A stretch of 34,774 bases of DNA from Lichtheimia corymbifera B2541 (lineage: Eukaryota > Mucoromycota > Mucoromycetes > Mucorales > Lichtheimiaceae), in contig JNEU01000979.1 of the NCBI GenBank assembly GCA_000697475.1, positions 1 to 34,774 on the forward strand. The letters run 5' to 3'. Made by a program: the position numbers and the translations under genes. Under the pieces are notes generated by a model, which was given only the letters and a program-made list of their open reading frames with translations, had not been told where the DNA came from and did not search any database. Below, piece after piece: positions 21,840-33,941 of the stretch. Every line of letters begins with the position of its first letter. Position 1 is the first letter of the stretch.

Positions 21840-24561
21840 AATGTAAAGAGATATCAAGACTTGTAGTCGTGAATCGAGAAAATGCTGCACTGATAACGGG
21901 TGCTGTTTGCTGCAATAATAAAAGGGTAACTTGCTTTGAGAATGAGTCGTTTGGTGATCGAGATCAATTGTGGAGAGAAAGAGAGTGCAACAGCAAATTT
22001 TGCTGTTGCAACTGAGTTTGGTTCCAGCAATTCTGTCCCAGCCAAACATTGCGCCAATGCGATGGATGGACACCTGACACCATAGGGACGCTCATAACCT
22101 TAAATAGCCCATCATTGACTCATTACAACTTATAGACCTTTTATAATCATGATAGTGCTCTAGAAATCTTTATTATATACCCTCTAAGCCCAATATCGCT
22201 GCGCCTCTTGCGTAATGTCGCATGAACGGCCCGTGCTCCTATCGCGAACTCAGCAAAAAACTGCGAGAGACAAATGCGCTTAGACCTTCATGTCAGTCAC
22301 TATATATTCAATGAAATTGATTGTTCGCATTGGCAACTTTGGATATCCAAAACCTGATGCTTTGCGACATGCAACCATGCTCAAGCCCATTTTGTGCACC
22401 ATTCACTCTTAACATAATAAAGTGATCTTTGTCGCTTAATACCTATGCCCGTTTCTCGTATAATGGTGCCCATGAGTCTTGGTCATTTTAGCATACATCA
22501 TGCATAATACATCACAATGAAATTGATCAGGGGTATCTCGGTGCTTTTGCTTGTTAAGCCCTATGCTGATCTACCTTTAGCAATGAGCGATGGTATGTGC
22601 CTCACGCACAAGTACATGATGCCACATTCAGCGTATAAGATTGTGGATGCATACTTCAGTAGCAGATCGGATCCACCCAACCAATCACATCGTTGACGCT
22701 TATATGAGAGCAAAGTATTATGATGGAAACAAAGACCTATATGATGAATCTCTGTTGTGAGGAAGAACACAAGGTGGACCAAAAAGCTTTCATATATTGT
22801 GTGGAATGATTGAAAGGAAGAATTGGGCATGTTGACACCATATGGAATACTTTTACTTTATATGGTCTTGTCGTGGCACAAAGCAGTGAGCGGATCAAAC
22901 TTCCTGATATGCGCGGCAATGCTCAAACCCCACAAATGCTTGTGATATCCACCTGCAATTCGGCTTATATCGTTCGGAGATACATTGCCGACCGCTAATA
23001 TCTGGTATATGCTTCATAAGGTTCGCGTGGAAAGTCATCAGGTTATATAGGGTGTGGGATAAGGTCGACAACTTCCTTAGCTAGTCATAGCTAGTGCTCA
23101 AGCATATATGGAATACAATCAACACTTTTCTTCGTGCATTATGACTATACCAGATATGTTGTTTACACCTTTGTACAGAATTACTATTTATTAGATGAGA
23201 ATGGGGGTGTTATGATGGGCTTGTTGTCAACGGGGAATGAATCCAAGGAGATGCATTAATGGGCTCGCAGGAGATGCTTCTTCGGATCCTTTCTATTTGT
23301 GTGCTGCTTTTTCACGGCTGTTGTATGAGCAAACCCAGGCCACCCACACTAAATAGTTTGCCCGCATACACAAAATGCCTCACTCACTACTCATCAGATA
23401 GGCTACCCACATAAGACTGATGACCCACAAACGACTAATGATTCCTTTATATGCAAGATGCGATTCCAATATGCTACTTTAATCTACAATTGAATAAATA
23501 ATGGGGTACCCTAGTGCTGCTGCATTGTTGGTATACTTTGTGATACGAGCCATCATTTCCAATGTAGATCCACGTGGTGATACTTGTTATTGTTGTCGTT
23601 TTTCCAGAGTGGGGATCAGTATAGCAGGGCTGACGCATTTTGATAGTCATCCTCCATCAGGGGTAGAGTCGATGCGTTGCTTATAGATGATGATGCGAAT
23701 GAGATGTGATTTGATCCTTCCCTTGTCTTGGGTGCGATGTCAATTGGTAGTTGCGGACATACTCCAACCTTTGGCTTGCTCACTTGTTCATCTCTGCGAT
23801 CGACATTTTAGGATTGGGATATTTGATATTGGCAGGTGGGGAAGATTCGCGTGCTGATAATATGACTTGTGGCGGTGCTGTGGTAAAGGGCCATTCCTAA
23901 TCCTTCCATTTGGTCTCGTTTTTGTCGATGATGAATCATTGCGATTGGTATTGTTGGAAGGTGGTACAAGTGTCCTTGATGAAGAAGGTAGTAGTGGCAT
24001 TGTTGTCGCTGGTAGAAATAGAGATGGTCATTGCGTTGTTGATCGTGCATTTGCGTGGGTGGCAACCGTTGTAGGTATAGATGGAGTCGTCAATGTTGCG
24101 AGAAAAATGGGTCCTTCTTTGTGGTTCATCCTCGGTTGTATCTTCATGTTTATCTGATACCGATGCTGGATTAATCCTTTGGGATCGATGCGAACGCCGT
24201 GGTATATATGCTCAAATAAACAGGTACAAGCAGTGCGTCGTGTACATGAGAGAATGTGAGACGGGGTTTCCAAATGACAATGTGCTTCGTCAAGGTAAGT
24301 ATGTGTGGAATAAAGAAACAAAGATGGCAAATAGAGAGAAAGGTAGGGAGAAGAGTCATAAGCAAAATGGGTGGACAAGCCTTCTTGGTGTCGATGAGTG
24401 ATAAGAAAAGAAAAAGAAAAAGATACAGATGCAGGGTCTTGCAAAATCGGTTGTTGTATGAGATCTGCTACTTCAGGGCAAGCTATATGCGACGAAATTG
24501 ATTGAGTAAATGACGAATGGCCCTCAAACCATGGTAAGCAAGCAGAAAGCAATAATTTACC
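21840..24561. other. Gene-poor region between the HSF gene and the zinc-finger gene
   Basis: The first 250 bp or so are the HSF 5' region. Beyond this I find only short ORFs in changing frames. Scraps such as VDAYMRAKYYDGNKDLYDES (plus strand, about 22,694-22,753) look like old coding sequence but I cannot name them. On the minus strand, about 24.2-23.8 kb, Ser/Thr/Pro/Asn-rich codons continue in one frame across a single TGA (for example PPSNNTNRNDSSSTKT), which may be a decayed low-complexity exon. No transposon termini or transposase motifs were recognised. Confidence 0.5.
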
Positions 24562-25909
24562 TCATCGTCGACGTCTTTGGTCGTATTCAAAGAGGACATC
24601 CTCGTTTCCTTGTCTGTGACCAAGATTGCGAATATGAAGGATCAATCCATCCACACGTGCAAAACTGCGTAGACAGCCATTATGCCGGCAAATGTGGGGG
24701 TGTCTCTGTGAAGTGTGATTAGCGTTAACAATGGGGTTTATGAACGCTACGTATTGCTTCGTATATAGGAAGTACTTACTGGGTTGTGATTTCGATTAAT
24801 ATGTCGCTGGCGCTCAAAATCACTTGTAAACCCTTGCCCGCACGTTGCACATATCTAATAACACGAATTTACTCAGCAACATGGATCTGTTCGGGTATGA
24901 TAATACTTACATGGTCAAGCGGATGATCTCGATGCTGGTGGGTCCACAGGCCAACCCGTTGTGCATATCGGCGGCCGCAGTGATCTCGGTGGCAGACATG
25001 CGGGTTCATCTTTATGTACCATGTTAGTAGATACGGAATTGAAGCAAAGATATAAGTATACTCACCGGGTTATGATGCAATCGGATGTGATCCTCCAGCA
25101 TGTCATTGCACCAGCATGCATGCAGACATATAGCACAGCGGACCTAATTGAAATGAAAAAAAGTCAATGATGGAAATAGGCATGCTGGCAGATGTTTACC
25201 ATCATCTCAGGGTGTTGCATGCGGACGTGTGTGTACACATTGTACTTGTTCACGTTGGCGACGTTACAGCGGTGGGCTGGGCAACGGTACACCACAGCCT
25301 TGAAAAAAAAGTTGGACTTGATTAATGACCCTGTGGTACTCCCAACACCTTCAAACTTACCTGATCATTGTGAAAAAGCCTAGCGTGATTATCCAAGGCT
25401 CTTTGGCGGGTGAACCGGTGGCGACATGTTGCAACAGCACAAACAAAGGGGTTCAACTAGGGTAAGAACGATGGAAATCAGTTTCAAAAACAATAAACAT
25501 TGATAACCTTTCTCTTACGGGGTTATGGAAACGAGCCTGGTGTCGTTCTCGTAGTTGTTCAGATGTGAATCTACTCCCACAGATACGACAATCGAACATG
25601 GGCTATATGAGAACAATAAGTGTTAGATCCAATCACCCCATATCGAAAACATCTATCGTTGTTGCTTACCAAGTCGGCAACATGAACATGGTGGCGATGG
25701 ATGGCCAATTGGCTTCGGTAAGGAAATTCTTCTCCACAACCAGGATGGTCGCACATGAAAGGGATTTGCTATGTGGAGGTAATATTAGTGGGCGTAGTAG
25801 TGCCAAAACCAATACTATAGGCTACCTGATGATGCGCCTGGTAGTGATTTAGAAATGCGTGCCTACAAAGAAAGTATCGATAGGGGCACCGTGGACAAAT
25901 AATAAAAGG
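24562..25909 (-). other. Array of nine single-finger exons
   Basis: Exons 5-13 of the gene above each hold exactly one C2H2 finger and are 75-144 nt, all multiples of three (the last includes the stop). Every intron here lies in phase 0 between fingers, so each exon could be lost, duplicated or swapped without breaking the frame. Finger spacing varies between C-x2-C (exons 5, 7, 10, 12) and C-x4-C (exons 6, 8, 9, 11, 13). The introns are unlike each other in sequence, so the exons are not fresh tandem copies. Confidence 0.8.
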
Positions 25910-28097
25910 CTAATATAAAAGCATGAATAACTTGTAATCGTAACCCAACCGTAAACTTACCTCTGGATATTGAAAGTTTCGTACGACAATATCATGTATA
26001 GCACGGCGACCGCAATTGTCGAGATAATCCAAGAAGTATACTTGATCGGGTGTAGCTGTTCGTCGATTGATTTGTTGGACCCGGACCATAAATTGGTTGA
26101 TATCAAAATCGTAAATGGAGTCAAGAGTAGGAAAAGCGATTGATTCTAGTAGCTCGTTCAATTCAAACATGTTCATCTCGTATAGATCCCTGCAGATGAA
26201 AAATGTTAATACGTACGAACACCCTGTCATGATCATGAAGACTTACTGCCCAACTGCACGTGTCAATGGATCATTCACACCACGTTCTCCAAGATATTGT
26301 AGAAATGATTGTGTTTTTGGCTGCAAGACGTTCGCACTAACGTTCGGACTGTTTGTAAGCAGCTCCCGCAGCAGTTGTAATTTTCCACATAGAGGGATGT
26401 CGTGCTGTCTTAGGTGTTCTAATCCTCGTGACAAAAAGTCGTTGTTCGCTGCCGTAGTGCCAATGTTCAAAGTGTGCAAATTGTTTGTTTCCGGGTTTAC
26501 AGCCACCGCTTGTCGAGTGACGATCAAAGTGAGGGAATCGCAACCAGCCTCTTCAAGGCGGTCTCTTAACCATCTCATGATAGTTGGGTCACGTGCAGCA
26601 AGACTGACCTTATTGTATCTTAACCTCGTATTCTCAGGTGTGCCGCAATAGACGTATTTAACGCATCCATCTGCAACAAGGAGCCCCAGTACGAAACAAG
26701 CGAGATGAATTTGATCCATGGGCGGCTCAGATGGAGGAAGAAAATTCGCAAGCTGTTCCAGGTTTGTGTTCATCACCCTGCTTGAAGGGAGCCCGGTTGC
26801 CTCAATCAAGCTCCTTACTGGCGCATCATAAACAATCCACAAAACCATCCCTAGGAAAGCAGTATTGTAACGCACAGGCATCTGTGTAACTCTTTGGAAA
26901 CTAATAAGAGCAAAAGATCATTGATGTTAATGCTATCATTTCATATAAAGTGAATTCATAGTAACTTACCGGATTGATGGATGCATTACACCACAACGAC
27001 GAAGCAATCGCACCAAATATGGGAAAAAAGATGACTTGAATCCAAATCCCATTCGTCCATTGGCAAGATGCACGCCATCACCGCAATATATGCCCATGAA
27101 AAAAATCCGTAACGAATTCGTTCCATCCGCTAGCAGTCGCCGTATAGGCATGGTGTTGTCGAGTGCGATATTGACCATGCGTGCTTCAATCATCAATGTT
27201 TCCAAGTCATTGTAAGCCGCGTCCTCGTCTTCCTCCTCATCAAGTGCATCTTCTTCGATCTCTTCATCATCCGTGGTGTAAATGGTTACCTCATCATCAG
27301 TGAAATCTTCCTCCTCATCATCGTCATCTTGATGCTGAATTAAAGGCTCATGTTCAACCACAGCTGGAGGTGGCGATGGTGGGTGTGGTGCAACCTCTGG
27401 CGGATGTGGCAGTGGTGGGTGTGGTGTAACCTCTGGAGGATGTGGTCGCAAAGGGGCACGAGCGGGACCCTATGTAATTTTGTGAATACTCATTTTGAGC
27501 TGATGTTGCAGTGTGAGTTGCAAAACTTACTATTGGCAAGTTTGTTGGTCTAGGCCCAACAACTCGACCCGCTTGTCTTAAAGCCTCACGTGCTCTTGGT
27601 GAACCAATACGTCGATACGTGTGATGGAAAGATTGACGTCTGAATGGCGTATTCGAAGCTCCTGAACTTCCACCAGATGATGCTGCTGCTGACAACGCCG
27701 ATGATGCTGAGGATGCTGCTACTGAGGGTGCAACACTTGACCGCACCGTTGTTGCCAAAGGGGTAGGTGACCGATTGACACTGTTTGATGAATGTGTCGA
27801 AGCATGTGATGGTGGATTCACGCCACGGCCTGAGGATGATGCAGAGGTAGCAGGATCACTTGGACGTGCATGAATTGGTAATGGATTCAAAGGAGGGTTT
27901 GTTGCATAGATTGCCGCTGTAGCAGAAGATGCCCTCGAGGTGCGATTAACTCGCGATCGTGCCCGCGTTACCATAGGGGTGGTTTGCTGGTTGGGATCAA
28001 CGTCCACAGATGGTGACGATAAGTGATAACCACTGCTTTCAGAACTTGGTGCTTCTGATGGCGGCGAATCGAAACTTTCTGAAGTGTCAGAGCTCAT
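24562..28097 (-). CDS. LAGLIDADG endonuclease-like protein fused to nine C2H2 zinc fingers
   Basis: I assembled 13 exons: 28097-27531, 27469-26970, 26900-26247, 26189-25961, 25909-25826, 25768-25670, 25602-25519, 25456-25361, 25298-25200, 25143-25066, 25009-24911, 24854-24780 and 24705-24562. All introns are GT-AG, 51-74 bp, and the frame stays open for 935 residues. Residues 1-189 are Ser-rich and disordered; then come Pro/His repeats and an acidic run. Residues about 309-325 carry FFMGIYCGDG and about 424-436 carry VLGLLVADG, each followed by the beta-strand-like pattern of LAGLIDADG (DOD-type) homing endonucleases, with the metal-binding Asp kept in both. Residues 651-935 are nine C2H2 fingers (C-x2/4-C-x12/13-H-x3-5-H). 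No intein splicing motifs are seen. Family knowledge predicts DNA binding and possibly site-specific cleavage; the biological role is unknown. Confidence 0.8.
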
Positions 28098-28390
28098 GAT
28101 AGAGAGAAAGAAAGGTGATTATGAGAGAATATGGGCAGCCTTTGCTCATAACAACATTGCTGAAGAAGACATCAATGTCTCATTCGATCCATATATAGGT
28201 AGACATCATATGCTTTCTGTAAACAAAAGCTGTCGTCAATCGCCATCTGCCTTCTTTGTGGAATAAAGTGTACATAGGCTTTGCATCAGACCAACGTTGA
28301 CAAACGTATTCGCAGCTCGCAGTACAAGTGATTATTTATATAGATATTACGAATCGACAAGGAGAAAATATAAGCCTTCTAGGAGCGGGA
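28098..28390. other. Spacer between zinc-finger gene start and GOGAT relic
   Basis: About 290 bp upstream of the zinc-finger gene that must hold its promoter. I see no clear TATA box in a useful position and no ORF worth calling. The GOGAT relic ends near its far side. Confidence 0.5.
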
Positions 28391-31300
28391 CAACTTTGCT
28401 AGCTTATTGACGGCCTTGATTAAAACCCAAATAGTGAGCGATGGATCAAGAAGACAACGACAGCTGAATTGCTATGCTTGAACTTGGATGCTTCGATGTT
28501 GGTACGACGACAATCTTGCTTGTGATATGTAATGCTTCTTGACAATGGCTTCTTCAGGACCCAATAAACCCATGCATAAGAGTACGAAATAGGCAGGAAG
28601 AATTCATCAGAACCAGTATCATCCTGCATACATAGCCCAACGACTATTCTCGACCTTGATCCATTCACCATGTGCCATGTTGGCATCCTTGATATCGCCT
28701 TCGGCATCCTTGACAAATCCTAGGGCGTGACACTGATCCTCGCCAAACGATTTTGCATTTCACAGTGACTATGATCGACCTTGCGGACACAAACAACTGG
28801 GTCATGGGGTGTTGTTGACACGTGTCTGGGCGGTTGCGGACGCAATTGATCGTTGACAGCTGAATTGCATTCATAACGAATCCAAGTTCTGATGTAATCG
28901 TTTCCAGTATCACCACTCGGACTATGGGCTAGTGTTGGCGTCGAGGTATACAATGGCCAAGTGGATACCATTAGCTTCAGGACTGCAATCTTGAGGTCCC
29001 ATGGCCAAGTGACAGAGTTTGTTGGTAACATCGGCATGACGATCAAAAGTGATTCTTCAGCAGCAAGCAAATCGAGACGATGTTGGACCACCTTTTTGTC
29101 AAGCTTCATATTGGGAATACCATATATCAAAAGACCACCCATACAATCATTGCGATCATGATCAGTAATCCAACGACCAGACTTGTTGAGTTGATCGGCA
29201 GCCGCTAAAGCAGTGGGACCAGAACCAATGATAGCTCTCCTTGCCAATGCGTTGTGTTGGATGATTTTGGCTTGACCCATCCTTCTCGGAATCCTTGATT
29301 ATGCTCTTGGTGGCGCTAATAGCATGGTACATGATGACTCATAGAGCTGTGGGCTACGCGAAATTGGAATGTTAGATGAATAAAATTATACATGCATAAA
29401 ATAAAAGTTACTTGCCTGAATTTAGAAAAGTTGTCGGTCATCATGAGACGATCCAAAGCATCATGCCAACTGTCCTTGTACACAGGTTCGTTCCATTTTG
29501 GGAATGACATTACCAATAGGGCAATCGGTGTCAGATTGACAAAAAGGAATACCAACGAGCACCTTATTCATGCAACTGCGATCTTGTGATACGATAGTTG
29601 ATTTCCTCCCAATCAGATCCACGCATCTTGGCAATGCGATAACCTTAATTGCGACGCTTGTACCAGCTTAGAACGACGGCCTTTTCATCCAAAATGTTGT
29701 CTTCAGCATCTCATTCAACAGGAGCAGTGGGGTTCTCCTCTTGCTTAGTCTTCTCCTTCTCTTCACGTTCCTTGATGAGCAAGTTGCGGTATTCGATAGG
29801 CATGACCATAACAAACGTGGGCAAGTAGGTGTTGAAGTCCTTGAGGATACGATCGGCAAATTCAGAGTCAGTGTAGTGACGGTGATCCTCGATCATATCA
29901 TGCAAATCGGCAATACGTTCAATATCGTTGATAGCCTCAAGAGCCACCATTTCCAAGTTGAACTTTTTCCTTAAGTCACCCTGAAGATCCAAGAGATAGG
30001 CAGTACCACCAACAAAGTTGCGACCAATGTTGCCAAGAATAAGTACACGACCACCAGTCATGTACTCACATCCGTGATCACCAGCACCTGAATTACGAAC
30101 GCAGAAACGTTCAACAACAGCACCACGGAAGAAAGCTTGACCAAAAGTAGCATCATACAATAAGACGTTGCCAATCATGACGTTCCCTTCAGACTTGAAC
30201 GCGGTATTCTTGGATGGACAAATGACGAGTTTACAACCAGAAAGACCCTTGCCGACATAGTCATTGGAATCATCTTCAAGTTCAAAGAAAACACCAGGAG
30301 CCGAGAATGCACCAAACGATTGACATGCTGAACCAGTCATCTTGACGTTAATAGTATCACCAGGCAAACCCTTTTCACCATGACGTCTGGATACAATCGA
30401 TGTTGACGACTTCTGCTTCAATAAAGACCTTTTCCTTGTTGGTGAGAGCAGATCAGCTTCATCGACAAAAAAGTTCAAGTCGAACGTCAAAGTTGTGGCG
30501 TTGCTTGATGATAGACACATTGGCGACACCGGGTCGAAGAGAAGAAGAGGAGTGACGGAGGTGACAAATCAAGGTTGGCAGTCTTGAAAATACGCAAGGA
30601 TTCGTTCACACGCAACTTTTCATCATGGCCGATCATTCAATTGATAGTGCGGAAACCAAGTTTGAGTCATGATTGATCGCATCTCTTCAGCAAGGGAAAA
30701 AGTTGACCACGTGCTCAGGTTCGCCTTGAAAATTTTGAGCAATCCAGGATCTTCAGTAGCATTACCACAGGGAAAGTGTTCTATGTTTGCATGTGTATGA
30801 GTCAGCGTGTAGTAGAGTGGATATGCATTTACCTACCAAGAGACATTTGCACATCTTTGTACAACTCAGTGCAATCAAAGGAGCAGTGTTAAACCCACTC
30901 TTCTGCAACAAAGGAAACGAGCAACAACAGTATCGCGCCCTGCCTTCTTTTGACCATAAGTTTGGACAATGGTACGTCCATGGAAATCGTTGAGCACCAG
31001 CGTATGATTGTCACGGCAAGACCAAATTCCCATAGCAAACCAGTATATTTGAGAAGCACCATCATGACCAGAAATAAGGATATGATCAGCCTTGGCCTTT
31101 GCGACACCAGAAGCGAGATGCCGACATCCACTTCAGAGAAAAGCTTGACAGAGACACGAGCCACTTCAAGTCATAAATGGGTTGATTCAAATCCTCGATG
31201 GAATACATGACGTGGTGAGGAGGACGAGGAAAGATAAGGCCGATGCCCTGTTGCTTGAATGAATGATTAATATCTCTTATATTGTTGTATAGATATATAC

Positions 31301-32800
31301 TTACAGGAGTGGTTTTCGAGTGCATTCAATCTCTTCAGATACATTGGTACCAGCCAATTCACCACCTTCACCAGGCTTTGCACCTTGAGCCGTCTTGACT
31401 TGCAATTCATCCGAATCAGACAAGTAAAAACCAGTGGCACCAAACGACCAGAGGAAACTTGCTTGATGGCAGAACACATAGTATCATTATTCTCCGGGGT
31501 GTTGGATCTCTCAGGCTTCTCACCGTCTTCACCAGCGTTGGATTTACTACCAAGGTGTAATCATAGCAATAACAAGGGATAAATGAACTTCCATGGAAAT
31601 CCAACCATAAAACATGGCACCAGTAATAAAACGCTTGACAATGTTGGTCCATGGTTCAAATTTTCTTGATGGCTTCATCTCCAGCATTTTGACTCTTTTG
31701 ACGCACGGCATCTTGAAACTGAGCAATGCCCATAGGATCAGTCACGTGAGCTTCACCGCCATCACCACCTGTGATGTTCACCAGATTCAGAGAACGACAA
31801 GAGCTGAACAATGTTGCGAGTAGGGGAACCCAATCCTCATGCGTCGCCAAAGCATCCAAAGCAAGGATATCAAAAGTGGCACCCTTGATACGAGAAGCCG
31901 TGCCATCAAAGCAACACCCAATGCTTCAAAGATCTGAGCACCCTTGTACGAGGCAAGTGTAGAGGTACCCATCTTGGACATGACCTTACGAATACCATCA
32001 TCGACAGCCTTCTTGTAATTGTACATCAACTTTTCAGGAGCAAGACCTTGATGAACAGCGCCTTCACGATGCAACTTGAGTATGGCTTCCATGGCAAGAT
32101 AAGAGCAAATAGCATCCGCACCATAACAAACAACACGTAGAAATGATGTACTTCACAACCTTCAGCAGTTTCACCCCCAGCGATAATGGACACCACCAGA
32201 GCAATCAAAGAGGAAATAGCCGCACGATCTTTGGAGTCAACAGAACGACCTTGTGTCCATGATCAATCGTAGAGGGCACACGCCCCAAGGAACCCAAGCA
32301 CCATCACCCTTGGCAAAAAAGATATCGATCGTGGCCACCTCCCATTCGGGATAGAACTGCGACATGCTGTTGACAACGGTCAATTCCTCCATGGAAAGAA
32401 TAAGAGACTTGAATTGCAAACGATGGCATTGAGACTCGTCAATCTACAAGATGTTGCCTTTAGCACTATATTAACAACACACAACCAGCAAGAGTATTAC
32501 CGTGATGGGAATGTCGTCAATGAGATAAAACGAGAGGAGGGGGGAAAGAGAACAGACGCGTCGTCTCAAGTCGTCGTGATGCTGGTCCCACCTTGATATT
32601 TTTCCTGCAGTGAGCTGCAAGTTAATTCTTCCACTGGGATTACACTGAGCCCAATCACTTTCCATGGAAACGCCCCATTCACCCAACATACACCACATAT
32701 CATCATCACCATCATCACAATAGACAATAGCAAAAGGGGTCAATTTAGAGATGATATAAACAAACACCAACCGTTGCTTTGTTACCAGAACCCAAGCATC
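28391..32800 (-). pseudogene. GLT1: Glutamate synthase (NADPH-GOGAT, fused large and small subunit) pseudogene, 5'-truncated
   Basis: Reading the minus strand from 32.8 to 28.39 kb gives GOGAT segments in native order but in shifting frames. They include a GRLQPGK-like piece (about 32.64 kb), YNYKKAVDDGIRKVMSKMG with STLASYKGAQIFEALG (32.03-31.92 kb), SIEDLNQPIYDL (31.2 kb), and an intact 272-codon alpha-domain stretch (30529-29711, GXGXG beta-helix: ALEAINDIERIADLHDMIED). Next are IPKWNEPVYKDSWHDALDRL-type sequence (29.5 kb) and the FAD/NADPH-binding small-subunit part (29280-28720, IIGSGPTALAAADQLNKSG and GGLLIYGIPNMKLDKKVV). The N-terminal glutaminase domain with its catalytic Cys is absent, and the Fe-S cysteine region is disrupted. 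Introns with good splice sites remain (31304-31254, 30836-30781, 29411-29354), so this was a DNA-level duplicate, not a retrocopy. In life GOGAT makes two glutamates from glutamine and 2-oxoglutarate; this copy cannot. Confidence 0.88.
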
Positions 32801-33889
32801 CTTTCTCTACTATAGTTAACGTCCTTCACAAATTAAAAAGATACCCATTTTGCATATGCAGATACACCAAAGAACTGTAGCCAATAAAATCAGACATGGT
32901 CTGGATAATGCCAAAAACGGTCAACGCATCTACATATGCAACAACAAAGTGTGTTCAGGCCTGACGTTTGGGGTAAGTCGATGACCGTTCTTTGTTATAA
33001 GCTTAAAAAAGTTGTCTTGGGCTACACAACTGAGGCCGTTACCGCCTCACGTCTCATACAAGATGTTTTCAGATGCAGTGATCACTTTTGGTTATTAACC
33101 ATATCATGGTTCGCCTGATACGGGCTGTACTAGGCGGGCTTTGCTATAGACGTATGGTATATACGACTTCCTCAGCGAGAGTTCTAATGCCGCTACCACT
33201 TGTACACCCATTCTTGGGCCCCGTCATTACTGTGTGCGCTAACTCAATTAGGAAGTCATGCAAACATAGAGCCTTTATGCCGTCACACGCAGCAAACGGT
33301 AAAGATACAACTAAGCGCATTCAATTGAAGTCGATCAAATTGTCATGTATTGAGCTTTACTGTGTTCTCTCGTTACCATTTTTATACGCGTATTTCGGAC
33401 ATTGCTATTTAATAATGCTTGAACAATGGTATTCATACCAAGGCTCTTTCTGAGCGTCCCCAACAATCCATCAGCTGATTGACACTGCAACATCAATTTC
33501 ATCACTCTTTCATTTTCCTCCCACACAACTCTTTCTTCCCATCATATCACTCTTTGAATGCCTACACCTTGAGAAGCCTTTGGTGAGTATTATGGTTGAG
33601 AGTCTTTCTTGTGAGCTATCCATATGCTAATATTTGTGATGATTGTAAAAAGGTGTCATTGGTATCATCGACTTTCATTGTCATTGTGATATTTGGCTCT
33701 TCCATCAAGGTATAGCTCAATCATCTTGCTTGATGAATTACATACTCATATTCCTTTGGATATAGCTGTGTACCTCCCAAGTCATATCTACCTCGTACTT
33801 GCTCAGACGTGGTTCCAAGTCCACAAAGGCCGAAATCAAAATGGGAAGCCGTTATATCACCCTATGCGAGCTGTGGCAGCCTGTGATTG
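32801..33889. other. Region between GOGAT relic and zinc-finger partial copy
   Basis: Just over 1 kb with no recognised gene. Small ORFs lack family motifs. A CT-rich tract (about 33,480-33,540) followed by intron-like signals (gtgagt near 33,582 and aaaaag near 33,655) hints at a gene start oriented to the right, but I could not assemble a reading frame from it. A donor-like GTAAGAG at 33,890 lines up with the donor of the intron that precedes the copied finger exon in the main gene. Confidence 0.4.
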
Positions 33890-33941
33890 GTAAGAGAATG
33901 TGTATTACATCATGGTGAGCTTTGGTGCTGAAGTATCCTAG

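Noticed and set aside
22080..23500. Transposon or tRNA in the gene-poor stretch
   Set aside because: I found no terminal inverted repeats, transposase motifs or tRNA B-box-like sequence that I could defend by eye.
24028..24552. ORF just downstream of the zinc-finger gene as a further exon
   Set aside because: The last finger exon has an in-frame TGA before the only good donor (gtaaat at 24560), so anything beyond would be 3' UTR. The ORF itself has no recognisable domain.
26247..27469. Intein inside a host protein
   Set aside because: LAGLIDADG motifs raised this, but I see no intein N-terminal Cys/Ser block, no C-terminal His-Asn followed by Cys/Ser/Thr, and no recognisable host protein halves.
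28391..32800. Functional GOGAT broken only by sequencing errors
   Set aside because: The flanking genes have clean frames, whereas this stretch has many frameshifts, stops, a lost Fe-S Cys region and a missing glutaminase domain. Errors would not be so localised.
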